A stretch of DNA of 36,445 nucleotides from a virus. Position numbers and translations under genes: made by a program. Of the stretch, positions 1 through 6,351 are shown one piece after another (the stretch's first letter is position 1; every line of letters begins with the position of its first letter). Below the pieces are notes generated by a model that did no database searches, was not told where the DNA came from, and was given only the letters and a program-made list of their open reading frames with translations. The stretch is taken from positions 1-36,445 of IMG/VR virus record IMGVR_UViG_3300021197_001846. The stretch is one strand, 5' to 3'.

Positions 1-247
1 CTTGATAAGCCTTCTTAAATAAGAGTTTATACAAATCATCACTAATTAAGTCTTCCTTATCAGCAACATTAGCACCTACTACTCCATCTATTATAAAGTG
101 GATGCTGTAATCTTCAACTAAAATGTTGTTCTTTTCTTGATTATATTTGTAATAAATATGAACTAGAGTTCCAGCATTCTCCATTCCAGGATCACTAAAT
201 ACCTTCCTGTGTATGAAGGTCATATCGTCTAAAGTCTCATTCATCAT
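1..247 (-). CDS. Hypothetical protein, 3' end outside window
   Basis: The frame is open from ATG at 247 (minus strand) to the window edge, giving at least 82 codons, so the C-terminus is missing. The start overlaps the stop of the gene at 244-714 in an ATGATGA arrangement, which suggests translational coupling. A second in-frame ATG lies 3 nt further in. The visible protein begins MMNETLDDMTFIHRKVF and includes a strand-like stretch (LVHIYYKYN) and later EDYSIHFIIDGVV, so it looks like a small folded alpha/beta protein. I recognise no family. The gene belongs to the block of short minus-strand genes with early-type promoters. Confidence 0.6.
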   Translation of the reverse strand, partial: MMNETLDDMTFIHRKVFSDPGMENAGTLVHIYYKYNQEKNNILVEDYSIHFIIDGVVGANVADKEDLISDDLYKLLFKKAYQ

Positions 248-714
248 CCTAGTTTAGTTAAGCCATACTCCTTATACAACTTCTTAGCCTTCATCGCATT
301 ATCATACATCTTGATAACAATCGCGGTCATCTTCTCAGCCTTACGAGCATCTTTCTCCTCTTTCGAATCCCAATAGTCATCGAACGTCTTGAACTTAGCA
401 GTATCGTCGCACCAGTAGTTCCAGATATTAAGCTGGCAACAATGCCGAAGCTCATGTAGAATAGTACCAAAGATAAACTTACGAGTAGGTCGAGTAGTTT
501 GATCGAGCATCATCTCAAACCTAGATCCAGACTTAGCATCATCAGAGTAAGTTACTTGACTGACACCAGGATCTCGACTCTTATGTATCTTACATACAAA
601 GTCAACCGGCTTGCGATGACAGTTCATATAGAGCATAGAGATAACATCACCTAACACATCGAAGTCGATGCCGGTATATTTCTTGATGCCTTGTGACGGT
701 TCTAGTATTACCAT
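244..714 (-). CDS. Putative HExxH metallopeptidase-like protein
   Basis: 156 aa. The segment TILHELRHCCQ (HELRH at residues 87-91) is a zinc-binding HExxH motif. About 30 residues later comes YWDSKEEKDARKAE; a Glu followed by DAR at this distance (E119 or E120) is the layout of the third zinc ligand in small gluzincin-like phage and bacterial proteins. There is no signal peptide or membrane segment, so it should act in the cytoplasm. The substrate is unknown. The ATG at 714 lies 20 nt after a TATAAT box of the AAGGAAC class, so this gene has a short leader, unlike most here. The motif is seen directly; peptidase activity is inference. Confidence 0.6.
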   Translation of the reverse strand: MVILEPSQGIKKYTGIDFDVLGDVISMLYMNCHRKPVDFVCKIHKSRDPGVSQVTYSDDAKSGSRFEMMLDQTTRPTRKFIFGTILHELRHCCQLNIWNYWCDDTAKFKTFDDYWDSKEEKDARKAEKMTAIVIKMYDNAMKAKKLYKEYGLTKLG

Positions 715-734
715 AATAGTTTCTCTCTACCCTA

Positions 735-752
735 ATTATATCAGAGTTCCTT
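735..752 (-). promoter_or_regulatory. AAGGAAC-N5-TATAAT promoter motif, copy 1
   Basis: Minus strand reads AAGGAAC, TCTGA, TATAAT, followed by TAGG. It overlaps the last codons and stop of the gene at 736-936 and drives the metallopeptidase-like gene starting at 714. No TTGACA-like element lies 17 nt upstream of the -10. Confidence 0.55.
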
Positions 753-936
753 TAGATGTCTTCAAGTCTCTAATGAATTCATCCTTCTGGATGTGAAGCT
801 CAATCAACTCAGAGCATTCCTCTTCTTTCTCTCTAAGCTGTCCTAGAACCTCTACGAGCTGCTTATTAAGTATCTGAATGAGCTGTGCATCAGTAGTAAC
901 TACTTCATGCTCCTGATGGTCAATGTCATTGTTCAT
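736..936 (-). CDS. Small coiled-coil hypothetical protein
   Basis: 66 aa, acidic and rich in Glu, Leu and Gln. Residues about 17-60 have heptad-like spacing (QLIQILNKQLVEVLGQLREK), so most of the protein is probably one coiled coil. There is no catalytic motif. The ATG at 936 stands 5 nt after the TATAAT of an AAGGAAC-type promoter, which fixes the start. The last codons (GTLI and stop) form part of the next promoter motif. A small regulator or phage-host interaction protein is possible, but nothing shows which. Confidence 0.65.
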   Translation of the reverse strand: MNNDIDHQEHEVVTTDAQLIQILNKQLVEVLGQLREKEEECSELIELHIQKDEFIRDLKTSKGTLI

Positions 937-941
937 ACCTA

Positions 942-959
942 ATTATATCAGAGTTCCTT
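942..959 (-). promoter_or_regulatory. AAGGAAC-N5-TATAAT promoter motif, copy 2
   Basis: Minus strand AAGGAAC, TCTGA, TATAAT, then TAGGT and ATG (936). The T of the element merges with the TAA stop of the gene at 958-1188. The gap from -10 to start codon is 5 nt, implying a leaderless transcript. Confidence 0.6.
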
Positions 960-1188
960 AAGTGAGAAACGCCATCGTTCCATCATGCTTCCTCTCTCCA
1001 ATGTAGAAGCCGTCAACTCCAGGACCCCAGCCTCGAAGATAGTCTCGCGTGACGCGGTTAGCCTTCTTAGGATTGCGCTCATATTCTTCCCAGACTTTAG
1101 CACATTCATCAAAATCAGTACTCTCAAATAGAGCGACTCTCTCGTTTGCTCCGCCAACAAAACAATACACTTGGTACGTCTTTTTCAT
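958..1188 (-). CDS. Hypothetical protein
   Basis: 76 aa, starting MKKTYQVYCFVGGANERVALFES. It has strand-like ends around a charged middle (CAKVWEEYERNPKKAN) and closes with FYIGERKHDGTMAFLT. I recognise no family. This frame was chosen over the overlapping 948-1160 frame because its ATG (1188) sits 5 nt after a clear TATAAT box with the upstream AAGGAAC element, and its product looks like a folded protein. It lies in a run of three small genes, each with the same promoter type, so each may be transcribed on its own. Confidence 0.65.
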   Translation of the reverse strand: MKKTYQVYCFVGGANERVALFESTDFDECAKVWEEYERNPKKANRVTRDYLRGWGPGVDGFYIGERKHDGTMAFLT

Positions 1189-1193
1189 ACCTA

Positions 1194-1211
1194 ATTATAT
1201 CGGAGTTCCTT
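1194..1211 (-). promoter_or_regulatory. AAGGAAC-N5-TATAAT promoter motif, copy 3
   Basis: Minus strand AAGGAAC, TCCGA, TATAAT, TAGGT, ATG (1188). It overlaps the TAA of the gene at 1210-1398 and differs from copies 1 and 2 by one base in the spacer. Confidence 0.6.
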
Positions 1212-1398
1212 ATCCGATCTGCTTTACAGTCACCTTAACCTTACCTTCTTCTTCGAGCTTAGTAACTGCAGCATCTGCATCTTCTTCAGTATTGATTTCT
1301 TCTTTGAGAAAGTGAACAGGACTCTTTGCCTCGTCACGATATTCTACAACAAACTTGCCAAACTTAAATGGCTTTGTAGGAAAACTCTTCTTACTCAT
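1210..1398 (-). CDS. Small hypothetical protein
   Basis: 62 aa, Lys- and Glu-rich: MSKKSFPTKPFKFGKFVVEY followed by a short helix (TEEDADAAVTKLEEEGK) and a final strand (VKVTVKQIG). This is a compact beta-alpha-beta-like pattern that I cannot assign. The ATG at 1398 is preceded by CATAAT-ATATGT and a TTGATT -35, a host-type promoter. Start confidence is good because no other ATG lies nearby. Confidence 0.6.
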   Translation of the reverse strand: MSKKSFPTKPFKFGKFVVEYRDEAKSPVHFLKEEINTEEDADAAVTKLEEEGKVKVTVKQIG

Positions 1399-1404
1399 AC
1401 ATAT

Positions 1405-1432
1405 ATTATGGCTGCTTTCAGAGACTAATCAA
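1405..1432 (-). promoter_or_regulatory. Sigma70-like promoter (TTGATT-N16-CATAAT)
   Basis: On the minus strand AGTTGATTA, 16 nt, CATAAT, then 6 nt to ATG 1398. The -35 overlaps the last codons of the dehydratase gene. The same AGTTGATT word recurs before four other genes. Confidence 0.5.
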
Positions 1433-2369
1433 CTAGTTTTTTCAAGTAATATTCTACAGTATCAGTTAAATCAAAGGATCGTTGATCTTTAACAGATCTT
1501 AATGAATGTTTAGTGCTGACAGAGTATTTGAAATCATGACCAGCTCTATCTGATACAAACTCAATTGATGGATTAATCTCTGGTTTAAACACGAGAACCT
1601 TCTCAATAATCTTATCAACAATCTCGAGATTAGTAAGGTGAAGGCTACCAGGAATGTTATAAACAGTTCCACTCTCTCCTTCATGCAACACCTCTAAGAT
1701 TGCTTTAGCATGATCAGTAACATGAATCCACTCTCGAATATTCTGACCATTACCATAGATAGGAATAGGTTCATCTTTGAGCAGCTTGCCAATCACAGTA
1801 GGGATGAGCTTCTCATTAGCTTGTCTTGGTCCATAGTTATTACAGCATCGAGTAATGGATGCATCGATACCAAAGGTTGTAATATAAGACTGAACTAATA
1901 GATCAGAACCTGCCTTAGTAGCAGAGTAAGGGCTCCGTGGAGCAAGGTTAGTGTCTTCGGTAAAGGCTGGCTCGTCTAACTGAAGGTGGCCATAGACTTC
2001 ATCGGTTGAGATATGAACGAGTCTTGCTTGATCGACACGCGCTAGCTCGAGAATCTTTCCAGTTCCCATAACGTTGCTAGTAATACAAGCAAGCGGGTCA
2101 GTAATAGAACGATCAACATGAGACTCAGCTGCGAGGTGAAGGATGTAATCTATCTTTGGAAGATACTCATACGCACTATCCAAAGCAATATCCTCGTGAA
2201 TAAACTTAACACGTTTATCGAGAGAGACGTGCTCTATATCTGAACCCATACCAAGTTTGTCAATGATGTAAACATTAAGTATGTCTTCACGCTTGAGTAG
2301 TTCATCTACAACATGCGAGCCAATAAAACCAGCAGCGCCAGTTACTAAGTAATTTTTTTTATGTTTCAT
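1425..2369 (-). CDS. rmlB: dTDP-glucose 4,6-dehydratase-like (extended SDR)
   Basis: 314 aa, slightly shorter than bacterial RmlB (about 350). The N-terminus carries the NAD-binding GxxGxxG (TGAAGFIGSH, residues 10-19). Family signatures follow in order: AAESHVDRSI (80-89), the catalytic Thr-Asp-Glu in STDEVYG (T122, D123, E124), YxxxK as YSATK (Y148, K152), and NNYGPRQ (177-183). The DRAGHDFKYS near the C-terminus is the sugar-nucleotide-binding motif. In the family the enzyme converts dTDP-glucose to dTDP-4-keto-6-deoxyglucose. The ATG overlaps the stop of the upstream nucleotidyltransferase by 4 bases, so the two are co-translated. An NDP-sugar other than dTDP-glucose is possible. Confidence 0.85.
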   Translation of the reverse strand: MKHKKNYLVTGAAGFIGSHVVDELLKREDILNVYIIDKLGMGSDIEHVSLDKRVKFIHEDIALDSAYEYLPKIDYILHLAAESHVDRSITDPLACITSNVMGTGKILELARVDQARLVHISTDEVYGHLQLDEPAFTEDTNLAPRSPYSATKAGSDLLVQSYITTFGIDASITRCCNNYGPRQANEKLIPTVIGKLLKDEPIPIYGNGQNIREWIHVTDHAKAILEVLHEGESGTVYNIPGSLHLTNLEIVDKIIEKVLVFKPEINPSIEFVSDRAGHDFKYSVSTKHSLRSVKDQRSFDLTDTVEYYLKKLVD

Positions 2370-2941
2370 TTTTCTATCGCTTCGAAGTTACCCTCGAGAA
2401 TTCTATTAGCAAACCACGAACCAGGCTCAATACCTTCTAAGGTCTCTCTTAGTTCATCATTCTGCAAGAAGGTCATTGCAGCGATTCTATTTTTAAACTT
2501 TGTTGTACTCCACTCATGCGATCTTGTAGTGTAAATAACCTCATGCAGAAGTTTATCACCTGTGAAGGGCTTACCAAGATAATCTTCTCCTAAGATACGA
2601 ACATCAAGCTTAAAGGTCTTCATAAGCTCTAAGAGCTCTTCTTCTGTCTGATACATATAGACCTCATCAATATGCCTAATAGACATGAGCATCTTATAAC
2701 GATCATAGTAAGGTACTACTGGCTTGTACTTTGTATTACGTGTAGAGGATGGATCACCATGCAAGAAGACAATGAACTTATCGCAATGTCTTTTAGCCTC
2801 TTCGAACGTAGCGGTATATCCTGGATGGATAATATCAAAGTTACCTGCTGTAAATGCAACTACTTCCTTACCGAAATTAACAGACTTAATCTGCTTATAC
2901 ACATTACTCTTATGGGAGTCGACTAAAGGGCTGTATCGCAT
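2366..2941 (-). CDS. Cytidylyltransferase-like nucleotidyltransferase (TagD/RfaE-C type)
   Basis: 191 aa. GNFDIIHPGY (residues 33-42) is the HxGH nucleotide-binding motif of the nucleotidyltransferase alpha/beta-phosphodiesterase superfamily; here the second His is Tyr42. Further family features are HGDPSS after the second strand, YYDRYKML (78-85), ILGEDYLG (116-123), and YTTRSHEWSTTKFKNRI (137-153), which takes the place of the RTxGISTT motif. Relatives join CTP or ATP to glycerol-3-phosphate, heptose phosphates or similar alcohols. The exact substrate is not visible. The gene starts the two-gene unit with the dehydratase and has its own sigma70-like promoter ending 6 nt before the ATG. Confidence 0.7.
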   Translation of the reverse strand: MRYSPLVDSHKSNVYKQIKSVNFGKEVVAFTAGNFDIIHPGYTATFEEAKRHCDKFIVFLHGDPSSTRNTKYKPVVPYYDRYKMLMSIRHIDEVYMYQTEEELLELMKTFKLDVRILGEDYLGKPFTGDKLLHEVIYTTRSHEWSTTKFKNRIAAMTFLQNDELRETLEGIEPGSWFANRILEGNFEAIEK

Positions 2942-2947
2942 ACATAT

Positions 2948-2976
2948 ATATTAATGTATGATCACACAATAATCAA
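2948..2976 (-). promoter_or_regulatory. Sigma70-like promoter (TTGATT-N17-TAATAT)
   Basis: Minus strand AGTTGATTATTG, 17 nt between hexamers, TAATAT, then 6 nt to ATG 2941. It drives the nucleotidyltransferase-dehydratase pair. The -35 overlaps the stop codon of the hub-like gene upstream. Confidence 0.55.
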
Positions 2977-4451
2977 CTGATTTTATTAGCTAAAAGAGCC
3001 TTTAATGAAGTATCACCGAAGATCTTATTAGCTACAATCTTTGTTCTGTACTGACCATCTTTAAACTTATGGCTAACGCTATTGACATACCAAAGCTTCT
3101 TATAGTCTTCCTCCTCTTCACCACGCTCAATCCAAATGAACTTATTTGGCTCTCTATATACAGCACCCTTAACAGTAAAGGTAATTGACTCGTTGAGAGT
3201 TATAAAGCTCTTCATTACTATATTAGATATCTTCTGATTAACCTGCTCGATAGATGATTGTGCGTTAAGCTCAGTAGAGAGGGTATTGGCATCGAAGTGA
3301 AAGTCTCTGAGTTCTGCACCAGGTAGAAGTGGTAGGTGACACTCTAGATCTTCACCACCAAGCTCTCTTTCAATGAACTCAATTTGTAGATCAAAGAAAG
3401 ACTTATGTACAATAGCAACACGACCCGGGTCAGTAATTGGTAAAGAGTTATTAACATTATAGTCACCCCACACTTTTTGTCTCAACGCTGAAATATCAGC
3501 TCTTACTATGTTATAGTCCTCAATTCTATTATTGATTGAGGCGTTAGGGTCTGTTGATAAAGCATCTGCAAATGGTCCTAGGAAAAACTTCTCTGTATAT
3601 ACATCAGAATAGTCGCCAGTTGTAGAGCCGGCTTTAACAGCTGTAACAAACTCAACGTGCTTATCAGTTAGAAAGGCATCAAACTTAAGCAATCTCTTAA
3701 CATCACCATCAGTACCAATAGCATTAGCAAAGCGCATATAAGGCGTTCTACCTACTTCACCGACGAAGCTTGTCTGACCAAACGCACCAGACTCCTTAAC
3801 CATTTTTTGTAATGCATCATACACAGATACATTATGCTTGTCTTGAATCTTAATATTGTGACGTGTGCTAGGCTGATTTGAACCAGGAGCTACAATTCTC
3901 TCTTCTGACTTAAGCTTATAAATCTGTCTATTAAACGCTTCCGCTAATTCAAAAGCAGTTGTATCATTAAGAATCTCACCTAAGCCAATATCAGCTCCCT
4001 TACCATCATAGTATTGGCATTGTGTTAGTTTAGTTGCTGCTACAAAAGCTTCCTCAAATTGGAACACAACAGCATTCTTAATAGGTCCATTTGATTTAGC
4101 GACTGTACCAGATACAAGACAGATTGCTTTACTTACTTTTTGTTCTTCTGGAAAGTCTATTTCTGCTAGCTCTAGATCATTAATCTCAAAAGCTACATAT
4201 AGATCATCAGGGCTATTTGTAGTGATATCGAAACGGTCAAGTATCTTGTTATCATTAGATACTGCAATGGCACCTTTAATGCCCATAGAGAGAGAACTCT
4301 CTGAAAACTCTAAGTCTAATATAGATCCATTATTAAGCTCAATAACATCTTGAACAACCTCTTTAATACGCTCACCATCTAGCTTGCGTCGCATCTTAAT
4401 CAAGGAGACCTTGAAGTCAAGATTGTGATTTTCAAATGTTATTAGGCTCAT
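2973..4451 (-). CDS. Putative baseplate hub protein (gp27 / late-control D-like)
   Basis: 492 aa. The N-terminal part is beta-rich (SLSMGIKGAIAVSNDNKILD, then DLYVAFEINDLELAEIDF), as in the first barrel of phage hub proteins. The C-terminal end KLWYVNSVSHKFKDGQYRT resembles the closing strands of gp27/gpD-type hubs, where a W-x-V-x-x-V-x-H stretch precedes a final strand. T4 gp27 is 391 aa, so this one is longer. A late box (ATTAAATA) 7 nt before the ATG separates it from the neighbouring early-type sugar genes and supports a virion role. The assignment rests on pattern memory and position, not on a decisive motif; another baseplate protein is possible. Confidence 0.5.
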   Translation of the reverse strand: MSLITFENHNLDFKVSLIKMRRKLDGERIKEVVQDVIELNNGSILDLEFSESSLSMGIKGAIAVSNDNKILDRFDITTNSPDDLYVAFEINDLELAEIDFPEEQKVSKAICLVSGTVAKSNGPIKNAVVFQFEEAFVAATKLTQCQYYDGKGADIGLGEILNDTTAFELAEAFNRQIYKLKSEERIVAPGSNQPSTRHNIKIQDKHNVSVYDALQKMVKESGAFGQTSFVGEVGRTPYMRFANAIGTDGDVKRLLKFDAFLTDKHVEFVTAVKAGSTTGDYSDVYTEKFFLGPFADALSTDPNASINNRIEDYNIVRADISALRQKVWGDYNVNNSLPITDPGRVAIVHKSFFDLQIEFIERELGGEDLECHLPLLPGAELRDFHFDANTLSTELNAQSSIEQVNQKISNIVMKSFITLNESITFTVKGAVYREPNKFIWIERGEEEEDYKKLWYVNSVSHKFKDGQYRTKIVANKIFGDTSLKALLANKIS

Positions 4452-4458
4452 ACATACT

Positions 4459-4466
4459 TATTTAAT
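4459..4466 (-). promoter_or_regulatory. Late promoter box ATTAAATA
   Basis: Minus strand ATTAAATA followed by AGTATGT and ATG 4451. It abuts the stop codon of the reductase gene. It is the only late box among the sugar genes. Confidence 0.55.
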
Positions 4467-5317
4467 CAAGCAGTAATGGCACCAAGAGCCTTTTTAAGTG
4501 CTTCTGCTTCAGTAGAGAGAATATAACCATACTCTTCTTTAACCTTTGTAGTATCTAGAATACAATTAGATCTACCAGCAGCAAGATCAAGCTCTTCAAT
4601 ATCAACCCAAGACCAGTTAAGGTTCTCAAGCTCGAAGCTTCTCATAAGATCAATCACTCCTCCTGTATCGAGAGGCTCTGGATTGGTAAAGTGAACAACA
4701 TCATGACCTATACGACCTTCTTCAACAATACACTCAATAAAGTCTACAAGCTCAGGAATATAAGTCTTTGAATTGACTGCGGCAATAAGGTTATCATACT
4801 TATGAATCTTAGTAAGGTAAGACCTATCGTGAAGTATATCACAGAAGGGCATACGAATACGAATAGTGATACCATTATCACTTACCGACTCAAATGCATG
4901 CTTACTTGTAGAGTAGAAGGATGAATCAGGATTGAATACTCCGAAGTTAGGCTCATCAATCTCACTCCATGCCTTATCGTAGCCGGTAAAGATACAACCA
5001 GAAGTAATATGAATAGGTTGTACATGAAGCTCTCTACAGATAGTATTGAACATCAATGGAACTTGAACGTTATACTTCCAACAAGCTTCTTTCTCTTCTT
5101 CGGCTTGATCTACATTAGGTCGACCAGTAAAGCCTTGAGCGTTGATAAGGTAGTCAACTCTATTCTCCTTCATGTAATCACGAAGGTAGTACTCATCGGT
5201 ATAATCTAGCTCAGCCTTAGATAGAGCTTCTACATCAATACTAGGATTCAGAGCCATGTTAGCGTAGACATAGCTACCGACATAACCTTTACCTAAGATA
5301 AGTACTTTAGTTTTCAT
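4466..5317 (-). CDS. dTDP-4-dehydrorhamnose reductase-like (RmlD-type SDR)
   Basis: 283 aa, close to the usual RmlD length (about 290). LILGKGYVGSYVY (residues 6-18) holds the GxGxxG dinucleotide-binding motif. ITSGCIFTGYD (104-114) corresponds to the active-site segment before the YxxxK motif, seen here as YSTSK (Y135, K139). NAQGFTGRPNVDQAE (59-73) matches the family's NxAAYTxVDxAE region. RmlD reduces a 4-keto-6-deoxy sugar nucleotide with NAD(P)H. With the dehydratase 2 kb away it could complete a 6-deoxyhexose route, though no 3,5-epimerase (RmlC) is in the window. The start is 6 nt after a TACAAT box. Confidence 0.75.
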   Translation of the reverse strand: MKTKVLILGKGYVGSYVYANMALNPSIDVEALSKAELDYTDEYYLRDYMKENRVDYLINAQGFTGRPNVDQAEEEKEACWKYNVQVPLMFNTICRELHVQPIHITSGCIFTGYDKAWSEIDEPNFGVFNPDSSFYSTSKHAFESVSDNGITIRIRMPFCDILHDRSYLTKIHKYDNLIAAVNSKTYIPELVDFIECIVEEGRIGHDVVHFTNPEPLDTGGVIDLMRSFELENLNWSWVDIEELDLAAGRSNCILDTTKVKEEYGYILSTEAEALKKALGAITA

Positions 5318-5323
5318 ATACGA

Positions 5324-5351
5324 ATTGTATACTAGTCAAGAGCTTTATCAA
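5324..5351 (-). promoter_or_regulatory. Sigma70-like promoter (TTGATA-N16-TACAAT)
   Basis: Minus strand TTGATA, 16 nt, TACAAT, 6 nt, ATG 5317. It lies over the 3' end of the gene at 5332-5535. TATAC/GTATA arms around the -10 form a short inverted repeat (5319-5333). Confidence 0.45.
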
Positions 5352-5535
5352 TAGCCTCGATAACCTTTTCAGCTGCATCAGCGATTTCAACTTCAAGGTC
5401 TTCAACCATCTCGTTTACAATCTCATCAAGCTCATAGTCATCTGTAGTGGCTATTACATCACGAACTTCATACAAGGCATCAAGTGTTGAATCAATTTTA
5501 TTTTCAAACTTATTAATTAAGGTGCTTTTCTTCAT
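5332..5535 (-). CDS. Small acidic helical protein
   Basis: 67 aa, mostly Glu, Asp, Ala and Ile with an early Lys patch (MKKSTLINKFENKIDSTLDA). The rest reads as two amphipathic helices (VNEMVEDLEVEIADAAEKVI), probably a helical hairpin or coiled coil. I recognise no family. A perfect TATAAATA late box lies 16 nt before the ATG, so it should be made late and may be a minor virion or assembly protein. The leader between box and ATG shows no clear Shine-Dalgarno sequence. Confidence 0.6.
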   Translation of the reverse strand: MKKSTLINKFENKIDSTLDALYEVRDVIATTDDYELDEIVNEMVEDLEVEIADAAEKVIEAIDKALD

Positions 5536-5551
5536 TAGTCTATTACGGTTT

Positions 5552-5559
5552 TATTTATA
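5552..5559 (-). promoter_or_regulatory. Late promoter box TATAAATA
   Basis: Minus strand TATAAATA, identical to the T4 late -10 consensus, 16 nt before ATG 5535. It is one of only four late boxes whose spacing clearly leaves a leader or departs from 5-6 nt. Confidence 0.65.
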
Positions 5560-5579
5560 CTCCATTCGCTCTTAATCAA

Positions 5580-6284
5580 TTACTTCCTACCATTATAATA
5601 GAAATGCTTGAACAACTCCTTTACTTCTGCCTTCATATAGTTAGGATGATGAGCTACAAAGCGGTCTTTATTAAGATAATAGATAACAAGCTTACGACAT
5701 TTCATACCAGTCATCTGCTCATATAGATATGCATAGATGGATAACTGCATACCGTAAGTAGAATGCTCACATACAGGAAGGTGATCGAGAGGCTCGAGCA
5801 TCCAATCCTTATAGTTAGAACTGAAACGGTAGCGCTTATTAGTCTTGAAGTCTCCGATAGTAAATGTATTATCAGAGTGAATGTAGAATAGATCAGCAAG
5901 ACCGGAGATCTTAAACTCTTCACTCCATACTAGCTGCTCACAAAGAACCTTCTTATACTTATCTACATTCCAACCTGCACACTTATCGTAAGTCTTAAAC
6001 AACCAACCCCAATCTGCCTGCTCTTCACCAAACGAGATATAGTCCTCAAGCAACTTATGAATCTCTGTACCTCGATCACATGCGCGATTCTTTTCCTTCT
6101 CCCACATCTCAAGGACACATTCCTGCGATACTCCTTCACGTTCTGCAACTCGTAACGACGTTGCTTCAGAGTCAAATGGCTTCTTGTACTTACCTAATAG
6201 CGTAGTAACAGATGTATACCTCTCACCGGTCTCATTATGAGTATATGTATGCGACGGTTCGTCGAATGTAATTGGAGCTTTCAT
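5580..6284 (-). CDS. PD-(D/E)XK nuclease, RecB/Cas4-like exonuclease
   Basis: 234 aa. The motifs of the RecB-type nuclease family appear in order: RGTEIHKLLE (71-80, metal-ligand His76), SGLADLFY (127-134, Asp131), IGDFKTNK (143-150, Asp145 and Lys147), and YGMQLSIYAYL (177-187, Gln180 and Tyr184). All catalytic positions are present, so it should be active. Such phage nucleases usually act as 5'-3' or 3'-5' exonucleases in recombination, replication or host DNA breakdown. I see no Cas4-type cysteine cluster. It is transcribed from a promoter having both a TTGATT -35 and the AAGGAAC element, divergent from the fibre gene. The ATG lies 15 nt after the -10. Confidence 0.85.
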   Translation of the reverse strand: MKAPITFDEPSHTYTHNETGERYTSVTTLLGKYKKPFDSEATSLRVAEREGVSQECVLEMWEKEKNRACDRGTEIHKLLEDYISFGEEQADWGWLFKTYDKCAGWNVDKYKKVLCEQLVWSEEFKISGLADLFYIHSDNTFTIGDFKTNKRYRFSSNYKDWMLEPLDHLPVCEHSTYGMQLSIYAYLYEQMTGMKCRKLVIYYLNKDRFVAHHPNYMKAEVKELFKHFYYNGRK

Positions 6285-6299
6285 TATTTTATTAATTTA

Positions 6300-6328
6300 A
6301 TTATAGCTATGTTCCTTACAATAATCAA
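6300..6328 (-). promoter_or_regulatory. Combined sigma70-like and AAGGAAC promoter
   Basis: Minus strand TTGATT, 17 nt, TATAAT. Inside the 17-nt spacer lies AAGGAAC followed by N5 (ATAGC), so AAGGAAC-N5-TATAAT occupies 6300-6317. It is the only copy combining both elements and shows that AAGGAAC sits between -35 and -10. Confidence 0.6.
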
Positions 6329-6338
6329 CTGCTTTTTG

Positions 6339-6346
6339 ATTAAATA
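6339..6346 (+). promoter_or_regulatory. Late promoter box ATTAAATA
   Basis: ATTAAATA followed by AAGGT and ATG 6352 (5-nt gap). It lies back to back with the nuclease promoter, so 6285-6351 is a divergent early/late control region. Confidence 0.65.
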
Positions 6347-6351
6347 AAGGT

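Noticed and set aside
735-752. GGAACT...TCTGA as an ECF sigma (sigmaE-type) promoter
   Set aside because: The two words are nearly adjacent here; ECF promoters need about 16 nt between them. The TATAAT box explains the site better.
948-1160. Alternative minus-strand ORF of 70 codons
   Set aside because: Overlaps the 958-1188 gene, which has the promoter at the right distance; this one begins inside it without any start signal.
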